Counted from the first letter of the stretch, positions 39,965-48,085 are shown. The stretch: 64,000 nucleotides of DNA from DATFQE01 sp963738205 (GCA_963738205.1 CAVTVQ010000009.1:62001-126000); one strand, 5' to 3'. The notes: generated from the sequence alone by a model not told the origin. A program made the numbers and translations.

Positions 39965-40686
39965 GACTCCAGCTCCTTCTTCTCGCCGGAGCCGAGCTCG
40001 GCCTTCATCTTCTCGAGCTCCGAGTCGACCTGGCTCTGCGACGAGATCTGCGCAAGCTCGCGGTCGAGCTGGGTCTGGTCGCTCGTAAAGTCCTCGAGGG
40101 CGCCCGACTCGACCAGCTCGTCGATCGCCCCGGCACGGGCGGTCATCGCTTCGGTCTTGTCCTTCGCACGCTGGATCGCCAGGCCGGTGTCGGCCATCTG
40201 CTCGCCGATCCCCGTTGCGGCCTCGCCGATCCGCACCTGCGCCTCGGCGGCCGAGTACTGGGCCTTGATCGTCTCCTTCTGCGTGCGGAAGGCCTCGACT
40301 TTGGCGGAGAGCTGGCGCTCGCTCGCGACGAGCTTCTGCTGCTGCGCCTCGAGCGCCTGCAGCTGCTGGTCCAGATCCTGCAGCTGAGTCTGGGCCGCGG
40401 ACTTGCGCTCGAGCGCCGCCCGAGCGAGGTCTTCGCGGCCGGCGGCCAGCGCCTGCCGTGCCTGCGTGTCGAGCTTCACCAGACTCTGCTCGAGCTTGTC
40501 CGCTTGCAACTGGAGCCGCTTCTTGGCCGTCACGACGTCCGCCACGCCGCGCTTGACGTTCTGGAGCAGCTGCAGCTGCTGCTCGTACGAGTAGTCGAGC
40601 GTCTCGCCGGGATCCTCGGCCCGATCCAGCAGCTTCGAGAACTTCGCCTTGATCACCGTCGCGGCTCTGGACATCAGGCCGGCCAT
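39961..40686 (-). CDS. pspA: Phage shock protein A (PspA/IM30 family)
   Basis: 241-residue coiled-coil membrane-stress effector that oligomerises at the cytoplasmic membrane and preserves the proton motive force. The amphipathic N-terminal helix (MAGLMSRAATVIKAKFSKLLDRAEDPGETLDYSYEQQLQLLQ) is followed by long heptad-rich helices through about residue 220 (KRLQLQADKLEQSLVKLDTQ; QLQDLDQQLQALEAQQQ). It ends in a short acidic tail. ATG 40686 has GGAGG four bases upstream. Just upstream lies a ~180-nt rod-like palindrome that could be its leader. Confidence 0.93.
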   Translation of the reverse strand: MAGLMSRAATVIKAKFSKLLDRAEDPGETLDYSYEQQLQLLQNVKRGVADVVTAKKRLQLQADKLEQSLVKLDTQARQALAAGREDLARAALERKSAAQTQLQDLDQQLQALEAQQQKLVASERQLSAKVEAFRTQKETIKAQYSAAEAQVRIGEAATGIGEQMADTGLAIQRAKDKTEAMTARAGAIDELVESGALEDFTSDQTQLDRELAQISSQSQVDSELEKMKAELGSGEKKELES

Positions 40687-40713
40687 TCGTCCTCCCCCGG
40701 TTGCGGTTTCGTG

Positions 40714-40893
40714 GTTGGGTGCTCCCTCAGGCAATGCAAGCCTACTTCTGGCCCGCGAGCACGCGGCGCCAGGAACCACCCTCGCCCTTACAAAGGCTGC
40801 AGAGAGCCTTTGACGCGGGCGAGTGCGGCCCCTGGCTTGGTGCTCGCAACCCAGAAGCTGGGCTCTCATCACCTGAGGAAGCACTAGCCTAAC
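40714..40893. ncRNA. Long rod-like imperfect palindrome, candidate structured RNA or MITE
   Basis: About 180 nt that fold back on themselves end to end. Pairing segments, from the outside in, are GTTGGG with CCTAAC and GTGCTcCCTCAGG with CCTGAGGaAGCAC. Next come CTTCTGG with CCAGAAG, GCGAGCAC with GTGCTCGC, and GCCAGG with CCTGGC. Innermost are CTCGCCC with GGGCGAG and CAAAGGCT with AGCCTTTG, around the loop GCAGAG. They are separated by small near-symmetric internal loops of 2-7 nt. The length and rod shape recall 6S RNA; a MITE-type element or an untranslated leader of pspA or of the MBL gene are alternatives. The strand cannot be told from the palindrome. It occupies nearly the whole gap between the two divergent genes. 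Confidence 0.6.
40885..40890 (+). promoter_or_regulatory. -10 element TAGCCT, leaderless-type promoter
   Basis: TAGCCT ends 8 nt before the GTG of the MBL-fold gene, giving a start at or near the initiation codon. It overlaps the right end of the rod palindrome, so the palindrome and this promoter are mutually exclusive structures in DNA cruciform or RNA form. Confidence 0.35.
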
Positions 40894-40898
40894 GAGCG

Positions 40899-41549
40899 GT
40901 GATCGTCGAGCGGAGCATGCATCCGGGTTGGCTGTCGAACGCGTACCTCGCGTGGGACGAAGGCCGTCGCGAGGCGTTTTTCGTCGACAGCGGCGCACCG
41001 CTCGACCCGCTGACGCAGATCGTCGAGCGCGAAGGGCTCGACGTGACCGCCCTGCTCACGACGCACACGCACGCCGACCACGTCGCGGGCGACGATGAGC
41101 TCGCCAGCCGTTATGGCGTCCGCGGCACGCAGAGCGTTCCGTGGGCGCAGGCGATCCCCACGCCGGGCCACGCCGACGACCACGTCGCCTTCGTCGTCGA
41201 CGGGCTGTGCTTCTCGGGCGACCTGCTCTTCAAGGACGCCGTCGGCGGCGGCCCCGACGCAGCCGTCATCCGCGATTCGGTGCTGAAGCTGATGGAGCTG
41301 CCCGACGAGACGCGCGTGCTGCCCGGCCACACGGACGAGACGACGATCGGCCGGGAACGTGCCGAGAATCCGTTCCTGCGCTACTGGCTCGGCGCCACGC
41401 CCTCGCTCGACGAGCCCGTCCGTGTCGGGGGCGAGCAGGCCACCCTCGTCGTCTGGTCGCCTGACTACGACGGCAACGGCAAGGCGCTCGTACGCCTCGC
41501 CGACGCTCGCGAGGCGATCGTCGGCGGCTCCCGCGTCGAGCGGCGCTAA
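40899..41549 (+). CDS. Metallo-beta-lactamase-fold hydrolase (glyoxalase II-like)
   Basis: 216-residue MBL-fold enzyme. THTHADH at residues 55-61 supplies the first four zinc-binding His/Asp. TPGHADDHVAFVVDG gives the next His, SGDLLF the bridging Asp, and VLPGHTDET the last His. The family includes hydroxyacylglutathione hydrolases, persulfide dioxygenases and lactonases; which applies here is unclear. It starts at GTG 40899 next to the -10 element. Its 3' end overlaps the convergent second MBL gene by 4 bases. Confidence 0.87.
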   Translation: MIVERSMHPGWLSNAYLAWDEGRREAFFVDSGAPLDPLTQIVEREGLDVTALLTTHTHADHVAGDDELASRYGVRGTQSVPWAQAIPTPGHADDHVAFVVDGLCFSGDLLFKDAVGGGPDAAVIRDSVLKLMELPDETRVLPGHTDETTIGRERAENPFLRYWLGATPSLDEPVRVGGEQATLVVWSPDYDGNGKALVRLADAREAIVGGSRVERR

Positions 41550-42376
41550 CCGACCGGCTCGGCGGCGAGCTCGCCCGCGACGGCCGAGGCGCCGACGTTG
41601 ACGAGCCAGCCGAGCGGCGCGTCCGGCAGAAAGCGGTGCATGAGGTCCGCCACCTGGGCCGACTCCTGCTCGGTCAGCTCGGGACGGCCCTCCGCGATTC
41701 GCGCGATCGCCTCGCGAACCATCAACAGGTAGCGGCGTTGCTCGGCGAAGACCCCCGGGGCCGTCGGAAGGCCGTGGCCGACGTAGATCTGGCGCACGCC
41801 GCCGAGCTCCGCCTCCGCGCGCTCGAGCGCCTCGAGCCATGCGGTCGTGTGCCCGTCGGCCAGGTAGGCGTGCGTGCCGTTGAACGCGAGGTCGCCGACG
41901 AACGCCTGGCTGCCGTCGTCCAGGAGCCAGACGGTCTCACTGGCGCTCTCGGCCGGCCCGGCGTCCCACGCGGTGAAACGGAGGTCGCCGAGTTCGACGA
42001 CGCTGTCCGACGCGACGACTCGGTTGGGGAAGGTTGCGCTCTCGGGCCACTCGTCGCCGAAGAGCGGTCCCCATTGGGCCCGCTTCGCGTCGTCGTGCTC
42101 GCGGATCTCCCGGTCGACGTCGGCCAGCGCGATCACAGGGATCTCTGCGTCCACGAGGAGCTGAGTGACGGTGTTGTAGTGGTCGGGGTGCGGATGCGTG
42201 ATCAGCACTCCGAGCAACGGCTTGCGCAGGGCTTCGAGGCGCGCGCGAAACGCTCGCCCGTCGGACAGAAGAAGCGGTGCGTCGATTGCGACGATCCCGT
42301 CTTCCCCCTCGACGAGATACGAGTTCACAAATAGGCCGCTCTCGCCCGAGCGGTAGGTGTGGACGGTCGGTGGCAA
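41546..42376 (-). CDS. Metallo-beta-lactamase-fold hydrolase
   Basis: 276-residue MBL-fold enzyme unrelated in detail to its convergent neighbour. THPHPDHYNTV has the HxHxDH site, VWLLDDGSQAFVGDLAFNGTHAYL gives the bridging Asp, and YVGHGLPTAP the final His. Active-site spacing is normal, but the substrate is unknown. TTG 42376 is chosen because AAGAGGAGAG stands 6 bases upstream. Earlier in-frame GTG 42409 and ATG 42457 have no ribosome site. It is divergent from the LysR gene and is its likely target. Confidence 0.83.
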   Translation of the reverse strand: MPPTVHTYRSGESGLFVNSYLVEGEDGIVAIDAPLLLSDGRAFRARLEALRKPLLGVLITHPHPDHYNTVTQLLVDAEIPVIALADVDREIREHDDAKRAQWGPLFGDEWPESATFPNRVVASDSVVELGDLRFTAWDAGPAESASETVWLLDDGSQAFVGDLAFNGTHAYLADGHTTAWLEALERAEAELGGVRQIYVGHGLPTAPGVFAEQRRYLLMVREAIARIAEGRPELTEQESAQVADLMHRFLPDAPLGWLVNVGASAVAGELAAEPVG

Positions 42377-42455
42377 GGCTCTCTCCTCTTCGTTTTCGGG
42401 TCGATGCACTGCCAACCTAGGCTGCGGGATCGATGCTGAACAAGACTTCTTAGCC

Positions 42456-42470
42456 ATCGATCGATAGCAT
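42456..42470. promoter_or_regulatory. Palindrome ATCGATCGAT with overlapping -10 TAGCAT (LysR promoter/operator)
   Basis: ATCGATCGAT (42456-42465) is a self-complementary 10-mer and shares its last base with TAGCAT (42465-42470), which ends 6 nt before the LysR ATG. A regulator bound here would block its own promoter, as LysR proteins usually do, and could switch the divergent MBL gene. Confidence 0.5.
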
Positions 42471-42476
42471 CGAAAC

Positions 42477-43376
42477 ATGAATATCGACCTCCGGCTGCTC
42501 CGTGCCTTCGCGGCCGTGGCCGAGGATTTGCACTTCGGGCGGGCGGCTCGGCGTCTCCACGTGTCGCAGCCGTCCTTGTCCAGGGCGGTTCGCGATCTCG
42601 AGCGGGAGCTCGGGGGCGCCCTCTTCACACGGACGAGCCGCGAGGTGCGCCTCACGGCAGCCGGGAAGGCGCTGAAGGAGGCGCTCCCGCCTTTCTTCGC
42701 CGAGTACGAGCGCATCCTGGGCCGCGTGCGGGAGGCGGGCCGCGGCCAAGTGGGCGAGCTCCGCGTCGTCTTCCTCGCCTCCGCCACCAACGCCGTCGTG
42801 CCGTCGGTCGTTCGCGCGTTCCGCGAGTCCTATCCTGGCGTAGCCCTCACGCTCGAGGAGGCGCTCGACGACGCCGCGCTCGAGGGTGTGCTCGGGCGGC
42901 GTTTCGACGTCGCCCTCGTTCGCACCCGGCGGCGCGACCCCGAGTTGGCCTTCGCGCGCCTTGCACGCGAGCCGCTTTGCGTCGTCGTCGCCGCGGATCA
43001 CCGGCTCGCGCGACGTCGGCTCATCCGCTTCGAGGACCTCCGGGGCGAGGGTTTCGTCCTCTGGCCCCGAGGCGACGCCCCCGAGAGCTTCGACAGCATC
43101 GCCGAGGGCTGCCGACGTGCCGGATTCGTCGCCGACGTCGCGCAGGAGGCGAGCGGTGTCTACACCATCCTCGCTCTCGTCGCGGCCGGCATCGGCGTCT
43201 CGGTGCTCGCCGGCTCGTACCGCGCGCTGCGCGGCAGCGATGTCGTCTTCGTCCCGCTCGCGGGTCGGCATACCGCGCTCTACGCCGCGTGGCGCTCGGA
43301 CGATGCGTCGCCCGCTCGGCGGAACTTCGTCGCGGTGGCGCGCAAGGTGACGAGCGAGCCGCTCGGCGTATCGTGA
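42477..43376 (+). CDS. LysR-family transcriptional regulator
   Basis: 299-residue regulator. The winged HTH at residues 1-60 (DLRLLRAFAAVAEDLHFGRAARRLHVSQPSLSRAVRDLERELGG) is followed by a LysR-type linker helix and a periplasmic-binding-like effector domain of two lobes (VVFLASATNAVVPSVVRAFRES; VAQEASGVYTILALVAAGIGVSVL). It binds an unknown small ligand and probably controls the divergent MBL gene. The -10 element and palindrome sit directly upstream. The sensor kinase gene follows after 7 bp on the same strand. Confidence 0.93.
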   Translation: MNIDLRLLRAFAAVAEDLHFGRAARRLHVSQPSLSRAVRDLERELGGALFTRTSREVRLTAAGKALKEALPPFFAEYERILGRVREAGRGQVGELRVVFLASATNAVVPSVVRAFRESYPGVALTLEEALDDAALEGVLGRRFDVALVRTRRRDPELAFARLAREPLCVVVAADHRLARRRLIRFEDLRGEGFVLWPRGDAPESFDSIAEGCRRAGFVADVAQEASGVYTILALVAAGIGVSVLAGSYRALRGSDVVFVPLAGRHTALYAAWRSDDASPARRNFVAVARKVTSEPLGVS

Positions 43377-43383
43377 GTCCGCA

Positions 43384-44514
43384 GTGAGCGAGCAGCACAG
43401 CAGGGCGTTCGAGGCGTTGAGCGACGCCCTGCTCTCCGTCGCGGCCGAGCGCTCGGTCGCGTCGATCCTCCAGCAACTCGTCCACGCCGCTCGGGAGCTG
43501 GCGGGCGCGCGCTACGCCGCCCTCGGCGTACCCGACGGAGAGGGGGCGTTCGCCGAGTTCATCACCTCGGGCATGAGCGACAAGCTGATAGCCGCCATAG
43601 GGCCGCTGCCGCGGACGCACGGTCTCCTGGGAGCGATGCTCGAGGGGGAGACCCCTTACCGGACGACCGACATCCACACCGATCCCCGCTTCAAGGGCTG
43701 GTGGCCGCGAGCGCATCCCGACATGCGTTCCTTCCTGGGCGTCCCCATCGTCGCCAGGAGCGGCGTGATCGGCGCCTTCTACCTCACCGAGAAGCTCGGC
43801 GCGCCCGCGTTCGACGACGACGACGAGAAGGTGATCGTGATGCTCGCCGCGCACGCGGCGACGACGATCGAGAACGCGCGCCTGTACGAGCGCAGCCGCG
43901 AGCTCAGCATCGTCGAGGAGCGGAACCGGCTCGCCCGGGAGCTTCACGACTCGGTCAGCCAGAAGCTGTTCGGACTGGTCCTGTCTGCCGAGTCGGCCAT
44001 GACCCTGCTCGACCGTGACGGAGGCGAGGCGCGGGCGGAGCTCGAGCGGCTTCGCACCCTGGCCCAGGAGGCGATGGAGGAGCTGCGCTCACTCGTCTTC
44101 GAGCTCCGACCGCCCGAGCTCGAGAGCGAGGGTCTGGCGACCGCGCTTCGCAAGCACGTCGACGTGCTTCGGCGCGTCTACGTGCGCGAGATCACGCTAG
44201 GCGTCACCGGCACACCGCGCCGCTCCCCGGAGCGCGAGCGGGAGGTGTTCCGGATCGCCCAGGAGGCGCTGCAGAACGCGCTCCGGCACGCGGATGCCGG
44301 CCGGCTCGCGGTCGAGCTGGCGGCGGACGACGGCCGGCTCGTCTTGATCGTCCGGGACGACGGTGTGGGCTTCGATCCGGAAGCCGTCTCGATCCGATCG
44401 CGCACGCTCGGTCTGACCTCGATGGAGGAGCGCGCGGAGGGGCTCGGAGGGACGCTCGCGATCGAGTCGCGCGCCGGCAAGGGGACGACCGTCCGCCTCG
44501 AGGTGGCGCAGTGA
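43384..44514 (+). CDS. GAF-domain sensor histidine kinase (NarL-type)
   Basis: 376-residue cytosolic kinase. The GAF domain covers about residues 25-165 (RYAALGVPDGEGAFAEFITSG; SFLGVPIVARSGVIGAFYLTEK). The HisKA_3 dimerisation domain has an intact phospho-acceptor in RNRLARELHDSVSQKLFGLV (ELHDS). The HATPase domain has EALQNALRHADA (N box), RDDGVGFDP (G1) and GLTSMEERAEGLGGTL. It has no membrane helices. It starts at GTG 43384 and overlaps the response regulator by GTGA, so they are a matched pair. Confidence 0.92.
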   Translation: MSEQHSRAFEALSDALLSVAAERSVASILQQLVHAARELAGARYAALGVPDGEGAFAEFITSGMSDKLIAAIGPLPRTHGLLGAMLEGETPYRTTDIHTDPRFKGWWPRAHPDMRSFLGVPIVARSGVIGAFYLTEKLGAPAFDDDDEKVIVMLAAHAATTIENARLYERSRELSIVEERNRLARELHDSVSQKLFGLVLSAESAMTLLDRDGGEARAELERLRTLAQEAMEELRSLVFELRPPELESEGLATALRKHVDVLRRVYVREITLGVTGTPRRSPEREREVFRIAQEALQNALRHADAGRLAVELAADDGRLVLIVRDDGVGFDPEAVSIRSRTLGLTSMEERAEGLGGTLAIESRAGKGTTVRLEVAQ

Positions 44515-45152
44515 TCCGGGTGCTGATCGCCGACGACCACGCGGTCGTCCGGCGCGGACTACGGACGTTCCTCGAGCTCCAGGACGAGATCGAGGTCGTG
44601 GGCGAGGCGGAGGACGGCGAGGAGGCGGTCGCCGAGGCCGAGCGCCTGCATCCCGACGTGATCCTGCTCGACCTCGTGATGCCGCGCCTCGACGGTGTCG
44701 CCGCCATTCCCGGCATCCGCGAGCGCAGCCCGGCCACCCGAGTGATCGTGCTGACGAGCTTCCTCGACGACGACAAGCTGCTCCCGGCCGTGCGGGCCGG
44801 TGCGGCGGCGTACCTGCTCAAAGACGTCCAGCCGCAGGACCTCGTTGCCGCCATCCGAACCGTGCACGCCGGCGAGGCGCAGCTCCATCCGGCCGCCGCC
44901 GCGAGGGTGATGGCCGAGCTCGCCGACGGTAGTCCACGCGCCGAGCCGCGGGCCGTGCTGACTCCACGCGAGCTCGAGGTGATCGCGCTCATCGCGCGCG
45001 GGCTGTCGAACAAGGTGATCGCGCGCGAGCTCGGCGTCTCGGAGAAGACGGTCAAGTCCCACGTCAGCAACCTGCTCGGGAAGCTCGGGCTCAACGACCG
45101 CACGCAGGCCGCGCTGTACGCCGTCCGGGAGGGCCTGGTCACGGAGACCTAG
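44511..45152 (+). CDS. NarL-type response regulator
   Basis: 213-residue regulator. The receiver has the acidic DD in IADDHAVV, phospho-acceptor Asp in ILLDLVMPRLDG and the conserved Lys in YLLKDVQPQ. The LuxR-type HTH is LTPRELEVIALIARGLSNKVIARELGVSEKTVKSHVSNLL. It should bind DNA once phosphorylated by the GAF kinase that overlaps it (GTGA). GTG 44511 is the first start in frame. Confidence 0.94.
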   Translation: MIRVLIADDHAVVRRGLRTFLELQDEIEVVGEAEDGEEAVAEAERLHPDVILLDLVMPRLDGVAAIPGIRERSPATRVIVLTSFLDDDKLLPAVRAGAAAYLLKDVQPQDLVAAIRTVHAGEAQLHPAAAARVMAELADGSPRAEPRAVLTPRELEVIALIARGLSNKVIARELGVSEKTVKSHVSNLLGKLGLNDRTQAALYAVREGLVTET

Positions 45153-45189
45153 GACCAATCGCCGATGGCATCTCCGACCGCGGCGCGCA

Positions 45190-45195
45190 TAGCGT
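45190..45195 (+). promoter_or_regulatory. -10 element TAGCGT, leaderless-type promoter
   Basis: TAGCGT ends 7 nt before ATG 45203 of the SDR gene. This favours ATG 45203 over the upstream GTG 45197, which would lie between the -10 box and the expected transcription start. Confidence 0.4.
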
Positions 45196-45202
45196 CGTGG
45201 CC

Positions 45203-45892
45203 ATGAGAAACGCGCTCGTAACCGGAGCGTCACGGGGCCTCGGCTTGGCGCTCGCATACGCACTCGCCGAACGGGGCTGGTCGCTCGTCATCGACGCCCG
45301 CGGCTCGGCTGCCCTCGAAGCGGCGCGAGCCGAGCTCGCGGAGCTCACCCAGGTCGCCGCCGTTGCAGGAGACGTCGTCGACGTGCACCACCGCCACCGG
45401 CTGCTCGACGCGCTCGACGGCCCGCTCGACCTGCTCGTGAACAACGCGAGCTCGCTGGGCCCGAGCCCGTTGCCGGCCGTGGCCGACTTCCCGGTCTCCG
45501 AGCTCGAGTACCTCTTCCGCGTCAACGTGGCGGCGCCGCTCGCGCTCTTCCAGCAGGCGCTGCCACGCCTCGCCCCCGGCGGGCGGATCGTCAACGTCTC
45601 CTCGGACGCAGCGGTCGAGGCCTACGAAGGCTGGGGCGGCTACGGCGCCTCGAAGGCCGCGCTCGACCAGCTCACGAACGTGCTCGCCGCCGAGCGCACC
45701 GACCTTCGCATCTACTCCGTCGACCCCGGCGACATGAACACCCAGATGCAGCAGGACGCCTATCCGGGCGAGGACGTGTCCGACCGGCCGCCGCCCGGGG
45801 AGAGCGTCCCGGGCTTGCTCGCCGTGATCGAGGGCGAACTGCCGAGCGGGCGTTACGCAGCGCGCGAGCTCGCGCTGCCGGCGTACAGATGA
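45203..45892 (+). CDS. Short-chain dehydrogenase/reductase (SDR)
   Basis: 229-residue NAD(P)-dependent oxidoreductase. NADP-binding TGASRGLG at the N-terminus, NNAS, and the catalytic triad Ser in VNVSSDA with YxxxK in YGASKAALDQLTNVL are all present. The C-terminal part includes YSVDPGDMNTQM. ATG 45203 is chosen from the -10 spacing; GTG 45197 adds two residues. Its stop overlaps the QueA-like gene (ATGA), a conserved-looking pair. Confidence 0.9.
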   Translation: MRNALVTGASRGLGLALAYALAERGWSLVIDARGSAALEAARAELAELTQVAAVAGDVVDVHHRHRLLDALDGPLDLLVNNASSLGPSPLPAVADFPVSELEYLFRVNVAAPLALFQQALPRLAPGGRIVNVSSDAAVEAYEGWGGYGASKAALDQLTNVLAAERTDLRIYSVDPGDMNTQMQQDAYPGEDVSDRPPPGESVPGLLAVIEGELPSGRYAARELALPAYR

Positions 45893-46902
45893 GCGCGCTC
45901 GCCTTCGAGCTGCCCGAGCGTCTGGAGGCGCACGGCCCGCCCGCTGCTCGTGATGGGGTGCGGATGCTCGTCGCGTCCCGCTCCTCTGACGAGCTCGTCG
46001 ACGCGCGGTTTCGCGACATCGTCGACGTCCTCGAGCCCGGCGACGTCCTCGTCGTGAACACGTCGGCCACGCTGCCGGCCGCGCTCACGGCCGAGCGGCC
46101 CGACGGGCGCAGCGTGGACATCCACCTATCCACCCCCGTGCCGGGACACGCGGGTCACTGGGTGGTCGAGCTCCGCTGCGGCGACGCGCCCTGCCGGTCG
46201 GGTCGGCCCGAGACGCTGGAGCTGCCCGACGGCGGCCGTGCGGAGCTGCTCGCGCCCTACCTCGCCGGCCCGCGCCTCTGGGTCGCTCGCCTTGATCTCC
46301 CGCGACCGCTGACCGACTACCTGGACGAACACGGGCGGCCGATCCGCTACCGGTACGTGCAGCAGCGACTCCCGTTGGCCGAATACCAGACGGTGTTCGC
46401 GAACGAGCCGGGCAGCGCCGAGATGCCGAGCGCCGGCCGGCCGTTCACGAACGAGCTCGTCACGGCGCTCGTCACACGCGGCGTCGCGATCGCTCCGATC
46501 GTCCTCCATACGGGCGTCTCCTCGCTCGAGGAGGGCGAAGCGCCCTACCCGGAGCGCTATCGGGTTCCGGAGTCGACGGCTCGCCTGGTCACCTCGACCC
46601 GGCGCTGGGGCGGCCGGGTGATCGCGGTCGGCACGACGGTCGTCCGTGCCCTGGAGACGGCGGCGCGCCCCGACGGGTGGGTCTCGGCTGCGGACGGCTG
46701 GACCGACCTGCTCGTCACGTCCGACCGGGCGCTCCGCGTCGTCGACGGCCTCCTTACGGGCTGGCACGAGCCCGGCGCGTCGCACCTGCACCTCCTCGAC
46801 GCGGTCGCCGGCCGCGACCTCGTCGCACGCTCGTATCGGGCCGCCCTCGCGCGCGGCTACCTCTGGCACGAGTTCGGCGACGTCCACCTGATCCTGCCCT
46901 AG
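45889..46902 (+). CDS. queA: QueA-like S-adenosylmethionine:tRNA ribosyltransferase-isomerase
   Basis: 337-residue protein of the QueA family, which transfers and isomerises the ribosyl of SAM to make epoxyqueuosine in tRNA. DVLVVNTSATLPAALTAERPDG and the GPRLWVARL region form the first part; YQTVFANEPGSAEMPSAGRPFTNELV and GTTVVRALETAA carry active-site residues. The C-terminal SRTAEFGD-like region appears as WHEFGDVHLIL. It is somewhat shorter than E. coli QueA. No other queuosine genes are nearby, and the overlap with an SDR is unusual, so its substrate may differ. Confidence 0.85.
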   Translation: MSALAFELPERLEAHGPPAARDGVRMLVASRSSDELVDARFRDIVDVLEPGDVLVVNTSATLPAALTAERPDGRSVDIHLSTPVPGHAGHWVVELRCGDAPCRSGRPETLELPDGGRAELLAPYLAGPRLWVARLDLPRPLTDYLDEHGRPIRYRYVQQRLPLAEYQTVFANEPGSAEMPSAGRPFTNELVTALVTRGVAIAPIVLHTGVSSLEEGEAPYPERYRVPESTARLVTSTRRWGGRVIAVGTTVVRALETAARPDGWVSAADGWTDLLVTSDRALRVVDGLLTGWHEPGASHLHLLDAVAGRDLVARSYRAALARGYLWHEFGDVHLILP

Positions 46903-46962
46903 TCAGGAACGGCTCGCGCTCAGACGGCCGCGTGCCTGCTCGGGTAGAACTCGCTGCGGGAG

Positions 46963-47961
46963 ATGAAGCGCTGGACGCTGCTAGTCGCGCTGGCCGGGGG
47001 CCTCGCTGTCGCGAGCGGCTTTGGTGCGCAGCAGCTACCTGCCGAAAGCGCGCTGGCGCAAGCGCTACCGGTGCGCGAATACGCTGTGCCCGCAGGCGCG
47101 CGGCCGCACGACGTCGCCCCGGCCCGGGATGGCGGCGTCTGGTACACGGCGCAGCGCTCCGGACACCTCGGCTGGCTCGACCCGAGCTCGGGGAGGACCC
47201 GGCAGGTTGCTCTCGGGACCGGTTCCGCGCCGCACGGGGTGATCGTCGGCCCAGACGGCGCCCCGTGGATCACGGACGGCGGACTCAACGCAATCGTTCG
47301 TGTCGATCCCCGCACACGACGTGTCCGCCGCTTCCCGCTGCCGGCGAGCGCCGGTTACGCCAATCTCAACACGGCCACGTTCGACAGGCGCGGGGTGCTC
47401 TGGTTCACGGGTCAGAGCGGTCTCTACGGACGGCTCGACCCCAAGACCGGTCGTATGCGGGTCTTCCGCGCGCCGCGCGGCGCCGGGCCGTACGGGATCA
47501 CGACGACTCCGTCCGGCGCCGTGTACTACGCCTCGCTTGCCGGGAGCTACCTCGGCCGCATCGACGTCCGCAGCGGAAAGGCCACCGTGTTGCGGCCGCC
47601 GACGCGCGATCAGGGCGCGCGGCGAGCCTGGACCGACTCTCGCGGGCGCATCTGGGTCAGCGAGTGGAACGCTGGCAAGCTCGGGCGATACGACCCCGCG
47701 AGCCGCCGGTGGCGTGAGTGGCGGCTGCCGGGTGCGACTCCCATGCCGTACGCGGTGTTCGTCGACGACAGGGACGTCGTCTGGCTGAGCGACTTCGGCG
47801 CCAACGCCCTCGTTCGCTTCGATCCGAAGACGGCGCGCTTCACCCGGCTGAGTCTGCCCACGGCGAATGCAAATGTCCGCCAGATCCACGGCCGTCGCGG
47901 AGAGGTCTGGGGCGCCGAGTCAGGAGCGGACAAGCTCGTCGTCGTCAGGACCGGAGGCTAG
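46963..47961 (+). CDS. Secreted Vgb-like (virginiamycin B lyase) six-bladed propeller
   Basis: 332-residue exported beta-propeller of the Vgb/SMP-30-like superfamily. A signal peptide is followed by repeats of about 42 residues: PHDVAPARDGGVWYTAQRSGHLGWLD, PHGVIVGPDGAPWITDGGLNAIVRVD, TATFDRRGVLWFTGQSGLYGRLD, and so on. Vgb proteins linearise streptogramin B by opening a lactone. Here the export signal and lack of a resistance context make another lyase or binding role more likely. It starts at ATG 46963 after GGGAG. Confidence 0.8.
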   Translation: MKRWTLLVALAGGLAVASGFGAQQLPAESALAQALPVREYAVPAGARPHDVAPARDGGVWYTAQRSGHLGWLDPSSGRTRQVALGTGSAPHGVIVGPDGAPWITDGGLNAIVRVDPRTRRVRRFPLPASAGYANLNTATFDRRGVLWFTGQSGLYGRLDPKTGRMRVFRAPRGAGPYGITTTPSGAVYYASLAGSYLGRIDVRSGKATVLRPPTRDQGARRAWTDSRGRIWVSEWNAGKLGRYDPASRRWREWRLPGATPMPYAVFVDDRDVVWLSDFGANALVRFDPKTARFTRLSLPTANANVRQIHGRRGEVWGAESGADKLVVVRTGG

Positions 47962-48070
47962 TGAGGCAACAGCTGACGCGCGAGCAACGCGCGGTTCAAC
48001 TCACGTTGCGTGAGCACGCGTTCGCACCGCGCGACGGTAACCGAGGTCGAGATCCGTGCGCCGAGCGGCT

Positions 48071-48076
48071 TACAAT
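48071..48076 (+). promoter_or_regulatory. -10 element TACAAT, leaderless-type promoter
   Basis: TACAAT, five of six positions of TATAAT, ends 9 nt before the GntR ATG. TCGAGA at 48047-48052 is a possible -35 with 18-bp spacing. This is the best of the six such elements and implies that the GntR message begins at the ATG. Confidence 0.5.
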
Positions 48077-48085
48077 GGTCGTCTG

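Noticed and set aside
40714..40893. Signal-recognition-particle RNA as explanation of the rod
   Set aside because: The conserved SRP Alu/GGAA-loop core motif is not found. The end loop is GCAGAG and the internal loops do not match.
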